Shown here: piece after piece, positions 1-9,238 of the stretch | Layout: the number at the start of each line of letters is the position of its first letter | Numbering within the stretch: the stretch's first letter is position 1 | Assembly (NCBI RefSeq): GCF_001043175.1 | Contig: NZ_CP011494.1 | Location: forward strand, 496,001 to 560,000 | Reading direction: 5' to 3' | Origin: Marinobacter psychrophilus | GTDB taxonomy: Bacteria > Pseudomonadota > Gammaproteobacteria > Pseudomonadales > Oleiphilaceae | Length of the DNA: 64,000 nt | Notes under the pieces: generated by a model | The model's database searches: none | Seen by the model: only the letters and a program-made list of their open reading frames with translations | What the model was told of the DNA's origin: nothing | Translations under genes and position numbers: made by a program

Positions 1-654
1 ACGCGGTAACGGCTCGTTGGCAGAAAGTTCCAACACCACGGGCGCATTGGAAGGTTGGTACCGGAGGGTGCACGTGCTGGCGTTAACCAGTCGGGTGTTG
101 CCCAGGCGATACTCGCCATACCCCTCATGAATATGTCCGAAGATGTGCGCTTTCAGGGCTAGCTGTCGGACTCGGTCCAGCAGTTGATCACACCCTACGT
201 TCTGGCACTTGAATCCCAGATTCGCCTCATCGCCAAAGCCTTTGGGCGGGCCATGGGTGATCAGAACATCGGTGTTGTCAGGGATCAGCGTCCATTTGTC
301 ATACAGCGGCTTACCTCGCTCGAGCATAAACGCCCAGTCCATGAAGGTGGGTGTCCAGGGTGAGCCCCAAAACCGAACGCCTTCGATTTCAATGCCACTG
401 TCTTCCAGGTAAACGGCGTTCGTCAGTGCCTCCCGAGCCAGCGCCGGCGTGTCTTGAAACGCCCAGTCGTGGTTGCCGGCAATCACGATTTTGTGTCGAT
501 GGGGCAGGGTGCCCAGCCACTCGTTTAGATCTTCCACGTTTTCTAGCGTGCCTTGCCCCAGGCTGTCACCAGCGTGAACCAAAACATCGCCGTCCGGAAT
601 TTCCGGTATTTGCCTGTGCAGACTGTGGGTGTCAGAAATACAAACAATCCTCAC
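1..654 (-). CDS. Metallophosphoesterase (calcineurin-like), 3' end outside window
   Basis: Reading the minus strand from a GTG at 654 gives an uninterrupted 218-codon frame that runs off the left edge. It opens with VRIVCISDTHSLH, followed by GDVLVHAGDS, IVIAGNHDW, LITHGPP and IFGHIHEG. These are the successive metal-binding motifs (DxH, GDxx, GNHD, H, GHxH) of the calcineurin-like phosphoesterases. The GTG overlaps the stop codon of the upstream exonuclease gene by four bases (GTGA), so translation is probably coupled. The family hydrolyses phosphomono- or phosphodiesters with two metal ions; the substrate here is unknown. Only the extreme C-terminus is missing. The family call is firm. Confidence 0.9.
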   Translation of the reverse strand, partial: MRIVCISDTHSLHRQIPEIPDGDVLVHAGDSLGQGTLENVEDLNEWLGTLPHRHKIVIAGNHDWAFQDTPALAREALTNAVYLEDSGIEIEGVRFWGSPWTPTFMDWAFMLERGKPLYDKWTLIPDNTDVLITHGPPKGFGDEANLGFKCQNVGCDQLLDRVRQLALKAHIFGHIHEGYGEYRLGNTRLVNASTCTLRYQPSNAPVVLELSANEPLPR

Positions 655-1265
655 AGGCCTTCCCCCTGTGGGGTTAACAATTCCGCTTCTAACGTCCAAT
701 CCATAAAGGGCAATAAGCGCACCATGTTACGCGCGTCGTCTACGCCGCGGTGATGATGCCCTTCCAGCGCCAGTCCATGGAACTCGAGAGCATGGGCCAT
801 CCCGTTTTTACGTTTTTGCCCCGTGGTCCGGCGCCAAAGTCGTTTCAGGTTTAAGTGCGGGTAGTTCATCAGCGATGGGAATACCCTGTGCTTCTCGCCG
901 TCTGCTTGAATGTGTAGGCGGTCATAGTTGCCCCAGCTGCACCAGAGAAAATCCTCGTGGGGTTGACCTAGCCATACATTTATTAAGTGGCACGCTTCCG
1001 AAAAAACAGGGGCAGCATCGACCATCGACTGTTGGATGCTCGTTAGCGACTTGCAGAACTCACTGAGCACGGGGTTTAGTGTCGGCCGCACCAGAAATGA
1101 CTGACTATCCAACAACTCGCCGTCCCGAGTCGCCAGGGCACACCCAAACTCGATAATCTCCATATTATGCGTGCTTTGGCGCTCGCCAGAGGGTGCTAAT
1201 CGACGCTCCCAACAGGTCGCTTCCAGATCAACAACTAATACCGGAGTTTCATAGGCGGAATTCAT
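651..1265 (-). CDS. DEDDh-family 3'-5' exonuclease
   Basis: A 204-residue protein. VVDLEATCW near residue 12 supplies the first Asp/Glu pair, NYDRL near 113 the third acidic residue, and HHRGVDDARN near 178 the His/Asp pair. This matches the DEDDh RNase T/ERI-1-like exonuclease fold. Such enzymes trim 3' ends of RNA or DNA with two metal ions. It is followed at once by a metallophosphoesterase gene whose GTG overlaps its TGA, so the two form a likely two-gene operon. Both look like normal chromosomal genes outside the island. The exact substrate cannot be told from sequence. Confidence 0.88.
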   Translation of the reverse strand: MNSAYETPVLVVDLEATCWERRLAPSGERQSTHNMEIIEFGCALATRDGELLDSQSFLVRPTLNPVLSEFCKSLTSIQQSMVDAAPVFSEACHLINVWLGQPHEDFLWCSWGNYDRLHIQADGEKHRVFPSLMNYPHLNLKRLWRRTTGQKRKNGMAHALEFHGLALEGHHHRGVDDARNMVRLLPFMDWTLEAELLTPQGEGL

Positions 1266-1376
1266 TTTTGATAACTCTGGATCATAACCGACTCGTTTTA
1301 TTTTGCGGCTCCATCAGACTGCCTGCTTTTTAGCTCCCGCACCATACCTAGTTCTGTGCGGGAGTTGGCGTTGCAG

Positions 1377-1482
1377 AACCAGGTCAGAGCATAAAAAGTG
1401 TTGCCTCAGGCACAGATTTTGTTGCCGCTGGAGAGAAAGTGTGAGGGTTTTTTATATAGAATTGGCTCCAAACCCCGCAAAG
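1377..1482. repeat. Direct repeat copy A
   Basis: Starts GAACCAGGTCAGAGCATA, continues with CAGATTTTGTTGCCGCTGG and ends near TCCAAACCCCGC. A second, diverged copy in the same orientation lies at 2074-2195. No coding frame spans it. Confidence 0.7.
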
Positions 1483-2073
1483 GTTCCATCAAACTGCCTA
1501 TACTGCTCACTATCGCACCATACCTAGGTCTGTGCGGGAGTTAGAATTACGGAACCAGATTCCGCCCCTCACGAGCAAAGCACGAACCAAATTCCACCCC
1601 ACATTATAAAAAAACGAACCAGATCCCTGATTTTTGGGTCAGATGACAGGTGCTGAAAACTTTAAGTATGGTTCAGATGGCACCTTTTTAAACGTACTTT
1701 GCTTTCAGTTTGGTTCGTGACGGACGCTGTAAACGCACACTTGGTTCGCCACAGGCAATGTAGACTGCACATTGCTAAAGCGAGAATCAAAAATATAACG
1801 TAACTCTATGGTTTATCGAGGAAAAGCCCTAATTAGTTGGCTAGACGGGAGACGAAGTTGAGAGACCTAAACGGGAGAAGACATATCCACAGGGAGCGAG
1901 ATTTTTACTGATTGAGTTATTTTTTATTGAAAAATTGCGTACTTATAGCGTTTTAACATCTTGTTTTAAATAGTTTTTTTATCGATTCAGCAATGGTTAA
2001 ACCGTCAGAGCCAAAGAGCGAACCATAGACGTCAATGGTCGAACCATGAGAGCGAAAACAGTTAGCATTACGG

Positions 2074-2195
2074 AACCAGGTCAGAGCATAGAAAATGTTG
2101 CCGCTGGCATGAACTCTGTTGCCTGAGGCACAGATTTTGTTGCCGCTGGAGAGAAACAGTGAGGGGGTTTTTATAGAACCGGTTCCAAACCCCGC
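2074..2195. repeat. Direct repeat copy B
   Basis: Matches the copy at 1377-1482 in order: GAACCAGGTCAGAGCATA, then CAGATTTTGTTGCCGCTGG, then GGTTCCAAACCCCGC. It carries an extra internal stretch with another GTTGCC word. Function unknown; it may be part of a decayed non-autonomous element. Confidence 0.7.
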
Positions 2196-2366
2196 TGTTC
2201 GGCGACAATTAAGATGACCGGTCGCCAGACAGAATGGTATTGAACCCATAAATTGGCCGCTCGGTTCTCAAAGCGGTCCTTTCTTACGGTGCCGCGACTG
2301 ACCGTTTCACCACAGAATCAAGCCAGAGTAAAAGATCCTCTCCTAAACAAAAGCGAACATTGGTAA

Positions 2367-2411
2367 GTCCGCTTTAAAGATGCATGCTTCCATTGGAAAG
2401 CGGACCTTTTT
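2367..2411. terminator. Possible terminator hairpin
   Basis: GTCCGCTTT at 2367-2375 pairs perfectly with AAAGCGGAC at 2397-2405, and a short run of T follows. The 21-base loop is long for an intrinsic terminator, so this is tentative. Confidence 0.35.
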
Positions 2412-2589
2412 GCAGCGCCAGAATCGGCTGGTGATGTGCCTAAATTAGCCGCCATTGCAAAGCGGTGAGTGGCACAATTACTGGGGAGCGGGTCACGGGC
2501 GGCGAGAACCAGTTCGTTCCGCTATAATCAATAGCAAACATTTGTTGCTAATTCGACTTCGGCAAGACACTTGATGAGGGGTATCGTAA

Positions 2590-3009
2590 ATGGGGTTTTT
2601 GAGGAAGCTGTTGGGCGGTGGGGATGGAATCTCCAAAACGGAGTTAATACGCGCTCTTGCGAAGCGCAGGATCAGCACTGATCCTGTAGCAAAAGGGATG
2701 GGCTATGACGAAAGCATGGTTGACTCACTAGGCGAGATGGAACTTATGGGCACGCCAGAGGCGGCGCTTGTCACAATAGTAGAGACGTACGCCGTCTCCC
2801 GTAAGAGCGGTACATCCGAAAAAGCAATACTTGATCATATCGAAGCACATCGCTCTCAGGTTGGCTCCGGACAACTACCGAAGCCACTGACTCTAGACTC
2901 TTTCATCCGATATCGATTTAAAATCGAGTTCAGTTCCGGTCCTCCAATCAGTGATGAGTTTATTTCAGAAGCCATCGCAACCACTAAACGACACTATGGT
3001 CTGAATTAG
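2590..3009 (+). CDS. Hypothetical protein, 139 aa
   Basis: The family is not recognised. The frame begins at ATG after GATGAGGGG, a reasonable ribosome-binding site. The protein starts MGFLRKLLGGGDG and has no signal peptide or membrane segment. It looks largely helical and ends with a hydrophilic segment, TTKRHYGLN. The first residues resemble those of the protein encoded 170 bases downstream (MFGFRNRKK) only in being short and basic. It lies just outside the left long inverted repeat, so it could be chromosomal or part of a neighbouring accessory block. Confidence 0.6.
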   Translation: MGFLRKLLGGGDGISKTELIRALAKRRISTDPVAKGMGYDESMVDSLGEMELMGTPEAALVTIVETYAVSRKSGTSEKAILDHIEAHRSQVGSGQLPKPLTLDSFIRYRFKIEFSSGPPISDEFISEAIATTKRHYGLN

Positions 3010-3179
3010 CACCACTGATGATCGGATGGAGGTGATGTCACCGACAATTTGCCGGAAGCTTGTCTTCTCTTCACATATCTTTCATGACGAGAAGCCAATC
3101 TACGGAATCACGCCGGTCAACATGGATGGTGAAAGCTGACACCTAAAAGTCCATTTGAGCCGACTTAAAAGGAAATTGT

Positions 3180-3536
3180 ATGTTCGGGTTTAGAAATAGG
3201 AAAAAGTACAATGGCTCAGTGGACATCAAACTCAACAACGAGTACCAGATTCCTACTAGTGACAATCCGGGCTTTCCGGGAACGCTCGCGTACCTCGAAC
3301 TAATCGACAAAGCCTGGGATGGAAAAATGTCGGAGGATGAAGGCGCTCTCTATATTGCCACACTGTATTATTGTGGCCTCCGCAAACATGGCCTTCACTC
3401 AGAGGCAGACGCCCTTTATTCGCGGATTCAATCCATTGTTAGCTTTGGCCTACCCAACGGCTTGATCTCACATGAGCGTTGGGACAAATTCAGTGGCGCA
3501 ATCGAAAGAGCGAATCATGAGGCTGGCGAGGGGTGA
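3180..3536 (+). CDS. Hypothetical protein, 118 aa
   Basis: The family is not recognised. A good ribosome-binding site (AAAAGGAAATTGT) precedes the ATG. The protein is soluble and opens with a basic stretch, MFGFRNRKK. A helical middle (ALYIATLYYCGLRKHG) is consistent with a small repeat-like helical fold. It lies on the same strand as the preceding hypothetical gene, with a 170-base gap, and is the last gene before the left inverted repeat begins at about 3771. Confidence 0.6.
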   Translation: MFGFRNRKKYNGSVDIKLNNEYQIPTSDNPGFPGTLAYLELIDKAWDGKMSEDEGALYIATLYYCGLRKHGLHSEADALYSRIQSIVSFGLPNGLISHERWDKFSGAIERANHEAGEG

Positions 3537-5420
3537 GTGCAAATTAAACTTGCCTCTCTGTAGTGACTCTACCCTGGAATGTCGGTCCGTTCAAAACTGA
3601 AAAATCCGACATCGTAGAGCCTTGAGCCGGAGGCAAATGCCGAAATTAGGGCGATGTAAAAGATCTGCTTCGTGGTCAATCTGAATGTTCGCTTTGCGAC
3701 CAAAACGAACTTCGTTCCAGAATAGCAAATCGGGTAAACCCCTATCTGGAAAAGGACCGCTTTTATCAGAAAACGGTCGTTTTCTGAGCGCTAATTTTGC
3801 ACTCTCAAAAACTAACTTTTCTTGTGGTTTTTTGATAAACAATTGCGTCTAAAAATCTACGACTAGAAAACGGTAGGGCAGCTTGGCCGTCGGCAGACTA
3901 CCTGTAGCGACGAAAAAGTTACTTTAAGAAAGCTTGTGCCTGTAAAAACTGACAGTGAAGGGTAGGTGTCGCCAGTAGCGGTCAAATTTGACCGAAGAGC
4001 GCAGGGATTGGGAGGCAAAAAGTGGTAGCTGGCAGGGCGAAAGCAATTTGTGTGCGCGCACACAGAATGCGGTGGATGGAGAATCGGCAGTTGGAAGCGG
4101 GGCATGGCGCGGTCAAATTTGACCGTCACCCTGGCCAGACAATGCTTTCTCAATCTGTGGGCGCGCCCACAACTCTGGGGTATCCCCTTATCCACCCGAA
4201 AATCCAACCTACTGTGGGCTGTCAAATTTGACCGTTACCCTAGCCAAACAACTCCATCTCCATCTCCATCTCCATCTCCATCTGTGGACGCGTCCACAAC
4301 TCTGGGGCTCCACCTATTCACCTGAAATCCCAGACGGATATGGGCTGTCAAATTTGACCGTCACCCCGGCCAGACAACGCGATCTCCATCTGTGGGCACG
4401 CCCACGACTCTGGGGCGTTAAAGAAAACCCTGTATTAGTAGGATAAATTACTAAAGGCTACTAAGCGCATCTACGAAATATCTTAAGGGCGAATTTTTTA
4501 CCAACTTAATTATTTTTTCACCCGAAACCCCAGCCTGCTATGGGCGGTCAAATTTGACCGTTACCCTGGTCAGACACCGCTTTCTCCAGTTGTGTGCGCG
4601 CACACAGAATCTGGTGATTGGGGAATTGGCAGTTTAGGGTAGGGCGTGGTGTGTTCAAATTTGACCGTCAAGGTCACAGTTGCCGAGGTGAAACTAGGTT
4701 GTGCGCGCGCACAGAATGCGGTGACTGTCGAATTGGCAGTTTCAGGTGGGGTGCGAAGCGGTCAAATTTGAACGTCATCCTGGCCAGACAACGCTCTCTC
4801 CATCTGTGGGCGCGTCCACAAATCCCGAGTTCTGCCCTTTCCACCCAAATAATCGAACCTACTATCGACGGTCAAATTTGACCGTTACCTTGGCTAGACA
4901 ATGCTTTCTCAATCTGTGGTCGCGACCACAACTCTGGGGTTTCCCCTTATCCACCCGAAAATCCAACCTACTGTGGGCGGTCAAATTTGACCGTCACCCT
5001 GGCTAGACACTGCTTTCTCAATCTGTGGGCGCGCCCACAACCCTGGCGCCTCCCCTATTCACCCGAAATCCCGGCCTGCAATGGGCGGTCAAATTTGACC
5101 GTCACCCTGGTCAGACACCGCTCTCTCCACTTGTGGGCGCGTCCAAAAATCCCGAGTTCTGCCCTTTCTACCCGAATAATCGAGCCTACTATCGACGGTC
5201 AAATTTGACCGTTACCTTGGCTAGACAATGCTTTCTCAATCTGTGGTCGCGACCACAACTCTGGGGCGTTAAAGAAAACCCTGTATTAGTAGGATAAATT
5301 ACTAAAGGCTACTAAGCGCATCTAGGAAATATCTTAAGGGCGAATTTGTTACCAACTTAATTATTTTTTCACCCAAAATCCCAGCCTGCAATGGGCGGTC
5401 AAATTTGACCGTCACCCTAG

Positions 5421-5600
5421 TTGGAAGTTATGCATGTATAAAGGCCAAAATTCTATATATGTCGGCACGAATATGTATAGAAAATTGAGAAAACTATACA
5501 TGACAGTGGTTGTTCCGCCTTTTTTTCGCCAACTCAGCTTTGGAACGATGACCTATGTCGATGGAATCACCACAGCTTCATCACGCCGACTGCAACGGCC
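5421..5600. repeat. Conserved insert within left palindromic array
   Basis: This block departs from the 108-base period and is present, inverted, in the right array at about 56580-56780. It contains ATGTATAG (5473-5480) and its complement CTATACAT (5494-5501), a perfect 8-bp stem with a 13-base spacer. No convincing gene is seen in it. Confidence 0.6.
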
Positions 5601-6004
5601 GAATTGGCAGTTTCAGGTGGGGTGCGGAGCGGTCAAATTTGACTGTCACCCTGGTCAGACAATACTTTCTCAATCTGTGGCCGCGGCCACAACTCTTGGG
5701 TTTCCCCTATTCGCCCGAAATCCCAGCCTGCAACGGGCGGTCACATTTGACCGTCACCCTGGCCAAACAACGCTTTCTCCATTTGTGGGCGCGTCCACAA
5801 CTCTTGGGTATCCCCTTATTCACCCAAAATCCCAGCCTGCTGTGGGCAGTCAAATTTGACCGTCACCCCGGCCAGACAATGCTTTCTCAATCTGTGGACG
5901 CGTCCACAGAATCCGGTGAGTGGTGAATCGGCAGTTTCAGGTAGGGCATGGCGCGGTCAAATTTGACCGCAGATGGTCGCGATTTGATTGAGCCAAAAAA
6001 AATT

Positions 6005-6566
<562 letters not shown>

Positions 6567-6675
6567 CTACGGTGACAAATAACAGCGAGGCGAATCTATC
6601 CAAAAGCAACAAATTGGTCGTTACCAAGGAGGGGATCTCTGTGAGAATTAGGTTTTAATCTGTAAGGCAACAATC

Positions 6676-7023
6676 ATGAATCAAGTCATTCTGCCTAATC
6701 GACTAGCTGAAGCCTCTTACCGATTGTCCCTTTTAGGGATGCGGCTCAAAATATTAGCAATGAGCAAACTGACGTTGGACAATTACGCCTTTGGTTACGC
6801 TGATCCCATCACGATTACGGCGGAAGAATGGTTAAGATTTTTTCCAGAGTCCGAAAACCCCTATCGAGACCTGAAACGAGGATTAAAATCCCTTGTTACA
6901 GCGAGAGTCAGATTCCCTCCGTACCGAGAAGACGATAAATTCTTGAAAAGTGGAGAATATCTGAGTGCCGAAGGCAAAGTGGTCCTACATTTTTGCCTTT
7001 TGTTCCTCAAAAAATGCTTTTGA
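6676..7023 (+). pseudogene. Rep_3-type plasmid replication initiator, N-terminal remnant
   Basis: The start NRLAEASYRLSLLGMRLK, then ITAEEWLRFF and NPYRDLKRGLKSL, resembles the first winged-helix domain of RepA/RepB initiators (Rep_3 family). The usual protein is 230-350 residues; this frame ends after 115. Just past the stop another frame continues with KNAFELNRMATALC, so a frameshift plus truncation is likely. It sits beside the left array. It suggests that part of the island came from a plasmid, and that any origin it served no longer has its initiator here. Confidence 0.7.
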
Positions 7024-7231
7024 ATTAAACCGTATGGCGACCGCCCTATGTGTCAGCGTAGTTGTCGCCTGATTATTTTAGAGGACAACCATTCCCCTAA
7101 CTCTTTGCTAGCAGGGTTTGAGGCAAGAAGTGTGTGCAGTTGTTCCCGTCAACGCTGGTTCTCGTTCCGCTTTTTACTATTGCTCTTCTTTCAAATTATC
7201 GAGTTGACCCTTCGCGTGTTTCACTCCAATA

Positions 7232-7251
7232 TACTGTACAAATAAACAGTA
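7232..7251 (+). promoter_or_regulatory. LexA (SOS) box
   Basis: TACTGTACAAATAAACAGTA matches the gammaproteobacterial LexA operator, with CTGT and ACAG separated by eight bases and symmetrical outer TA bases. It is 13 bases upstream of the umuD start, so the umuDC pair should be DNA-damage inducible. Confidence 0.9.
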
Positions 7252-7264
7252 CTCGGTGCAAATC

Positions 7265-7708
7265 ATGCCCTGCATTTTGCTTGGTGACTCCAGCTCGTTC
7301 TTGCGCCTCAACATCCCGCTCTTCCTTGAGCGAGTGTCCGCGGGTTTTCCTTCGCCTGCTGAGGACTATATTGAGAAAACCCTCGACCTGAATGAGCTGT
7401 GCGTTCAGCATCCGGCCGCTACTTTTTTTGTGCGAGTTGAGGGGGAGTCGATGATCGGCGCGGGAATCTTTCCCGGTGATGTGCTGGTGGTCGACCGGTC
7501 TTTGCGCGCGCAGCACGGTGACATCATTATCGCCAGCCTGGAGTCTGAGATGACTGTTAAAGAACTGCACCTCAACCCTCCGCCGGTTTACCTGCTGCCA
7601 CGAAATCCTGCATATCAGCCCATTCTGATTGAAGAGGGCATGGTGCTGGAGGTCTTTGGTGTGGTCACCAATGTCGTTCGGTCACTCAAGCGGGGAGGAA
7701 AGTCATAA
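7265..7708 (+). CDS. umuD: UmuD-like SOS mutagenesis protein, copy 1
   Basis: 147 residues, the usual UmuD length. An Ala-Gly self-cleavage site lies in RVSAGFPSPAEDY (near residue 25). The catalytic serine is in VEGESMIGAGIFPGD (near 60) and the lysine in SEMTVKELHL (near 97). RecA-stimulated self-cleavage would yield the active subunit of polymerase V. ATG 7265 is chosen because it aligns with the start of the second copy at 40573; a GTG nine bases upstream is possible. The gene sits directly behind a LexA box and is followed by umuC after a 22-base gap. Confidence 0.92.
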   Translation: MPCILLGDSSSFLRLNIPLFLERVSAGFPSPAEDYIEKTLDLNELCVQHPAATFFVRVEGESMIGAGIFPGDVLVVDRSLRAQHGDIIIASLESEMTVKELHLNPPPVYLLPRNPAYQPILIEEGMVLEVFGVVTNVVRSLKRGGKS

Positions 7709-7730
7709 TGACATCCACTGTGATAGCTGG

Positions 7731-9008
7731 ATGAAAACCGTATTCGCTCTCGTTGACTGCAACAACTTCTACGCCAGCTGTGAAAAGCTTTTTCGACCGG
7801 ATCTGCGGGATACCCCAGTGATCGTGTTGTCCAACAATGACGGCTGCGTGGTCGCCCGATCCCGAGAAGCTAAAGCCCTTGGCATCAAAATGGGCGTTCC
7901 GGTACACCACATTCGCTCGGAAATTCGACTGCATGGCATCCAACTGTTTTCGTCTAATTACACTCTGTACGGCGATTTGAGCCGGCGAGTGATGACGACC
8001 TTGGAAGCCCTGGCACCGCGAGTTGATGTGTACTCCATTGATGAGGCGTTTCTGGACCTGACTGGCGTAGAGCGCGCGGTCTCCCTAGAAAGCTTTGGAC
8101 GCCAGGTCAAAGACACTGTTGTTCAGGATACCGGCCTACCGGTCTGTGTCGGCATCGCGCCCACTCGAACGTTAGCCAAGCTTGCTAACTATGCAGCCAA
8201 AAAATACCGGGCAACTGAGGGTGTTGTAGATTTAACCGATATAGGTCGACAGCGGCGCCTGATGGCTTTGGTACCCGTGGAAGAGGTTTGGGGTGTCGGT
8301 CGAAAACTATCAACCAAGCTCCAGGGAATGGGTATTACCAACGCGCTCGAACTCGCTGACGCTGACCCTTCAACATTGCGTAAACAGTTTTCCGTGGTGT
8401 TAGAGCGGACGATTCGTGAGCTTAACGGAATTGGCTGCATTCCTTGGGAAGATGTCCCTCAGCCAAAAAAGCAGATCATGTGCTCCCGTTCGTTCGGCTC
8501 CCCGTTAAAAGCCTTATCCGATCTGGAAGAAGCCGTTGCCCAATTTGCAACGAGAGCCACAGAAAAACTACGGAAAGGGGAGCAGTACGCCGGCGCACTG
8601 ATGGTGTTTTTCCGAACAAACTCGTTCCGAACAGATCTTCCCCAGTATTCCAACAGCGCGTCAGTAAAGCTGATTACATCCACACAGGATTCGAGGGCCA
8701 TCGTCCAACAGGTTTTAAGTTTACTCAGACCGATGTACCGAAACGGCTACGACTATGCGAAAGCCGGTGTGATGCTGAGCGACTTGGTTAATGCGACGAC
8801 CATTCAAGACGATCTGTTTGCCAGCGCTTCACCTGGTGAGGGTGATCGGGCAGTCCGGCTAATGTCCGTAATAGACGAGATCAACCGAAAGTCACGGACA
8901 AAGGTGCGCAGCGCTCGGCAAGCGGGGCCCTCGGCTTACGCGATGCGCAGAGAACATTTGTCACCGGCCTACACGACAAATTGGACTCAGTTGCCGTCAG
9001 TGACCTGA
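7731..9008 (+). CDS. umuC: UmuC-like Y-family DNA polymerase, copy 1
   Basis: 425 residues. The N-terminal FALVDCNNFYASCE holds the first catalytic Asp and the steric-gate aromatic. YSIDEAFLDLTG near residue 105 holds the Asp-Glu pair. VCVGIAPTRTLAKLANYAAKK, VWGVGRKLSTKL and the C-terminal SRQAGPSAYAMRREHLSPAYTT are typical of UmuC. This catalytic subunit of polymerase V performs translesion synthesis with UmuD'. ATG 7731 aligns with the start of the duplicate copy at 41039 (same length). The frame is open further upstream, into umuD, but that part is not conserved in the family. Confidence 0.93.
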   Translation: MKTVFALVDCNNFYASCEKLFRPDLRDTPVIVLSNNDGCVVARSREAKALGIKMGVPVHHIRSEIRLHGIQLFSSNYTLYGDLSRRVMTTLEALAPRVDVYSIDEAFLDLTGVERAVSLESFGRQVKDTVVQDTGLPVCVGIAPTRTLAKLANYAAKKYRATEGVVDLTDIGRQRRLMALVPVEEVWGVGRKLSTKLQGMGITNALELADADPSTLRKQFSVVLERTIRELNGIGCIPWEDVPQPKKQIMCSRSFGSPLKALSDLEEAVAQFATRATEKLRKGEQYAGALMVFFRTNSFRTDLPQYSNSASVKLITSTQDSRAIVQQVLSLLRPMYRNGYDYAKAGVMLSDLVNATTIQDDLFASASPGEGDRAVRLMSVIDEINRKSRTKVRSARQAGPSAYAMRREHLSPAYTTNWTQLPSVT

Positions 9009-9238
9009 TGTGTAAAAACGCCAATGATGAGTAACCTTTAGTTCACTGAAAAGACCTGTCGCCATCGGAGTGCTGGGTAAAATTCATATTGGACAGAGAG
9101 TTGTAGCAGCGCACAAGCAAACCGGAGCAGTGTGCGGATATGCAGGCCTGTGAGCCTTTAAAAAGGCGTGCGTATCTTGCGGTATAAGATGCAGAGAGCC
9201 TGGGGTAGGGGGTTAAGCTCCACATAACGGGTAGGCAG

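Larger units (their letters stand above)
1266..2589. other. Gene-free 1.3-kb region with duplicated segments
   Basis: No convincing gene is visible. The region holds two diverged copies of a segment of about 110 bases (described separately), hairpins of the form CTCCCGCAC...GTGCGGGAG at 1334-1364, and a partial copy of that hairpin near 1510-1540. It also holds many short GGAACCAGAT/CGAACCAAAT-like words. It resembles the debris of one or more non-autonomous elements between the chromosome and the island. Confidence 0.5.

Noticed and set aside
1303..1527. Open frame of 74 codons in the left intergenic region
   Set aside because: It runs through a duplicated segment and hairpins, has no ribosome-binding site, and its product shows no domain-like composition.
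2367..2411. attC site near the left flank
   Set aside because: The inverted arms are present but neither the AAC nor the GTT core box is found at the ends; it was listed only as a weak terminator.
4022..5926. Several overlapping open frames in the left array (and mirrored ones at 56389-57830)
   Set aside because: All encode repeats of the linker translation (for example NLTVTLARQCFLNLWARPQL) and exist in more than one frame; they follow from the repeat length, not from protein selection.
3979..5970. CRISPR-like array
   Set aside because: The period is about 108 bases, both palindromes and the linkers between them are conserved, and no unique spacers of constant length or cas genes are present.
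9043..9225. Open frame of 60 codons between umuC and the HNH nuclease
   Set aside because: No ribosome-binding site, no recognisable features, and not present beside the second umuDC copy.
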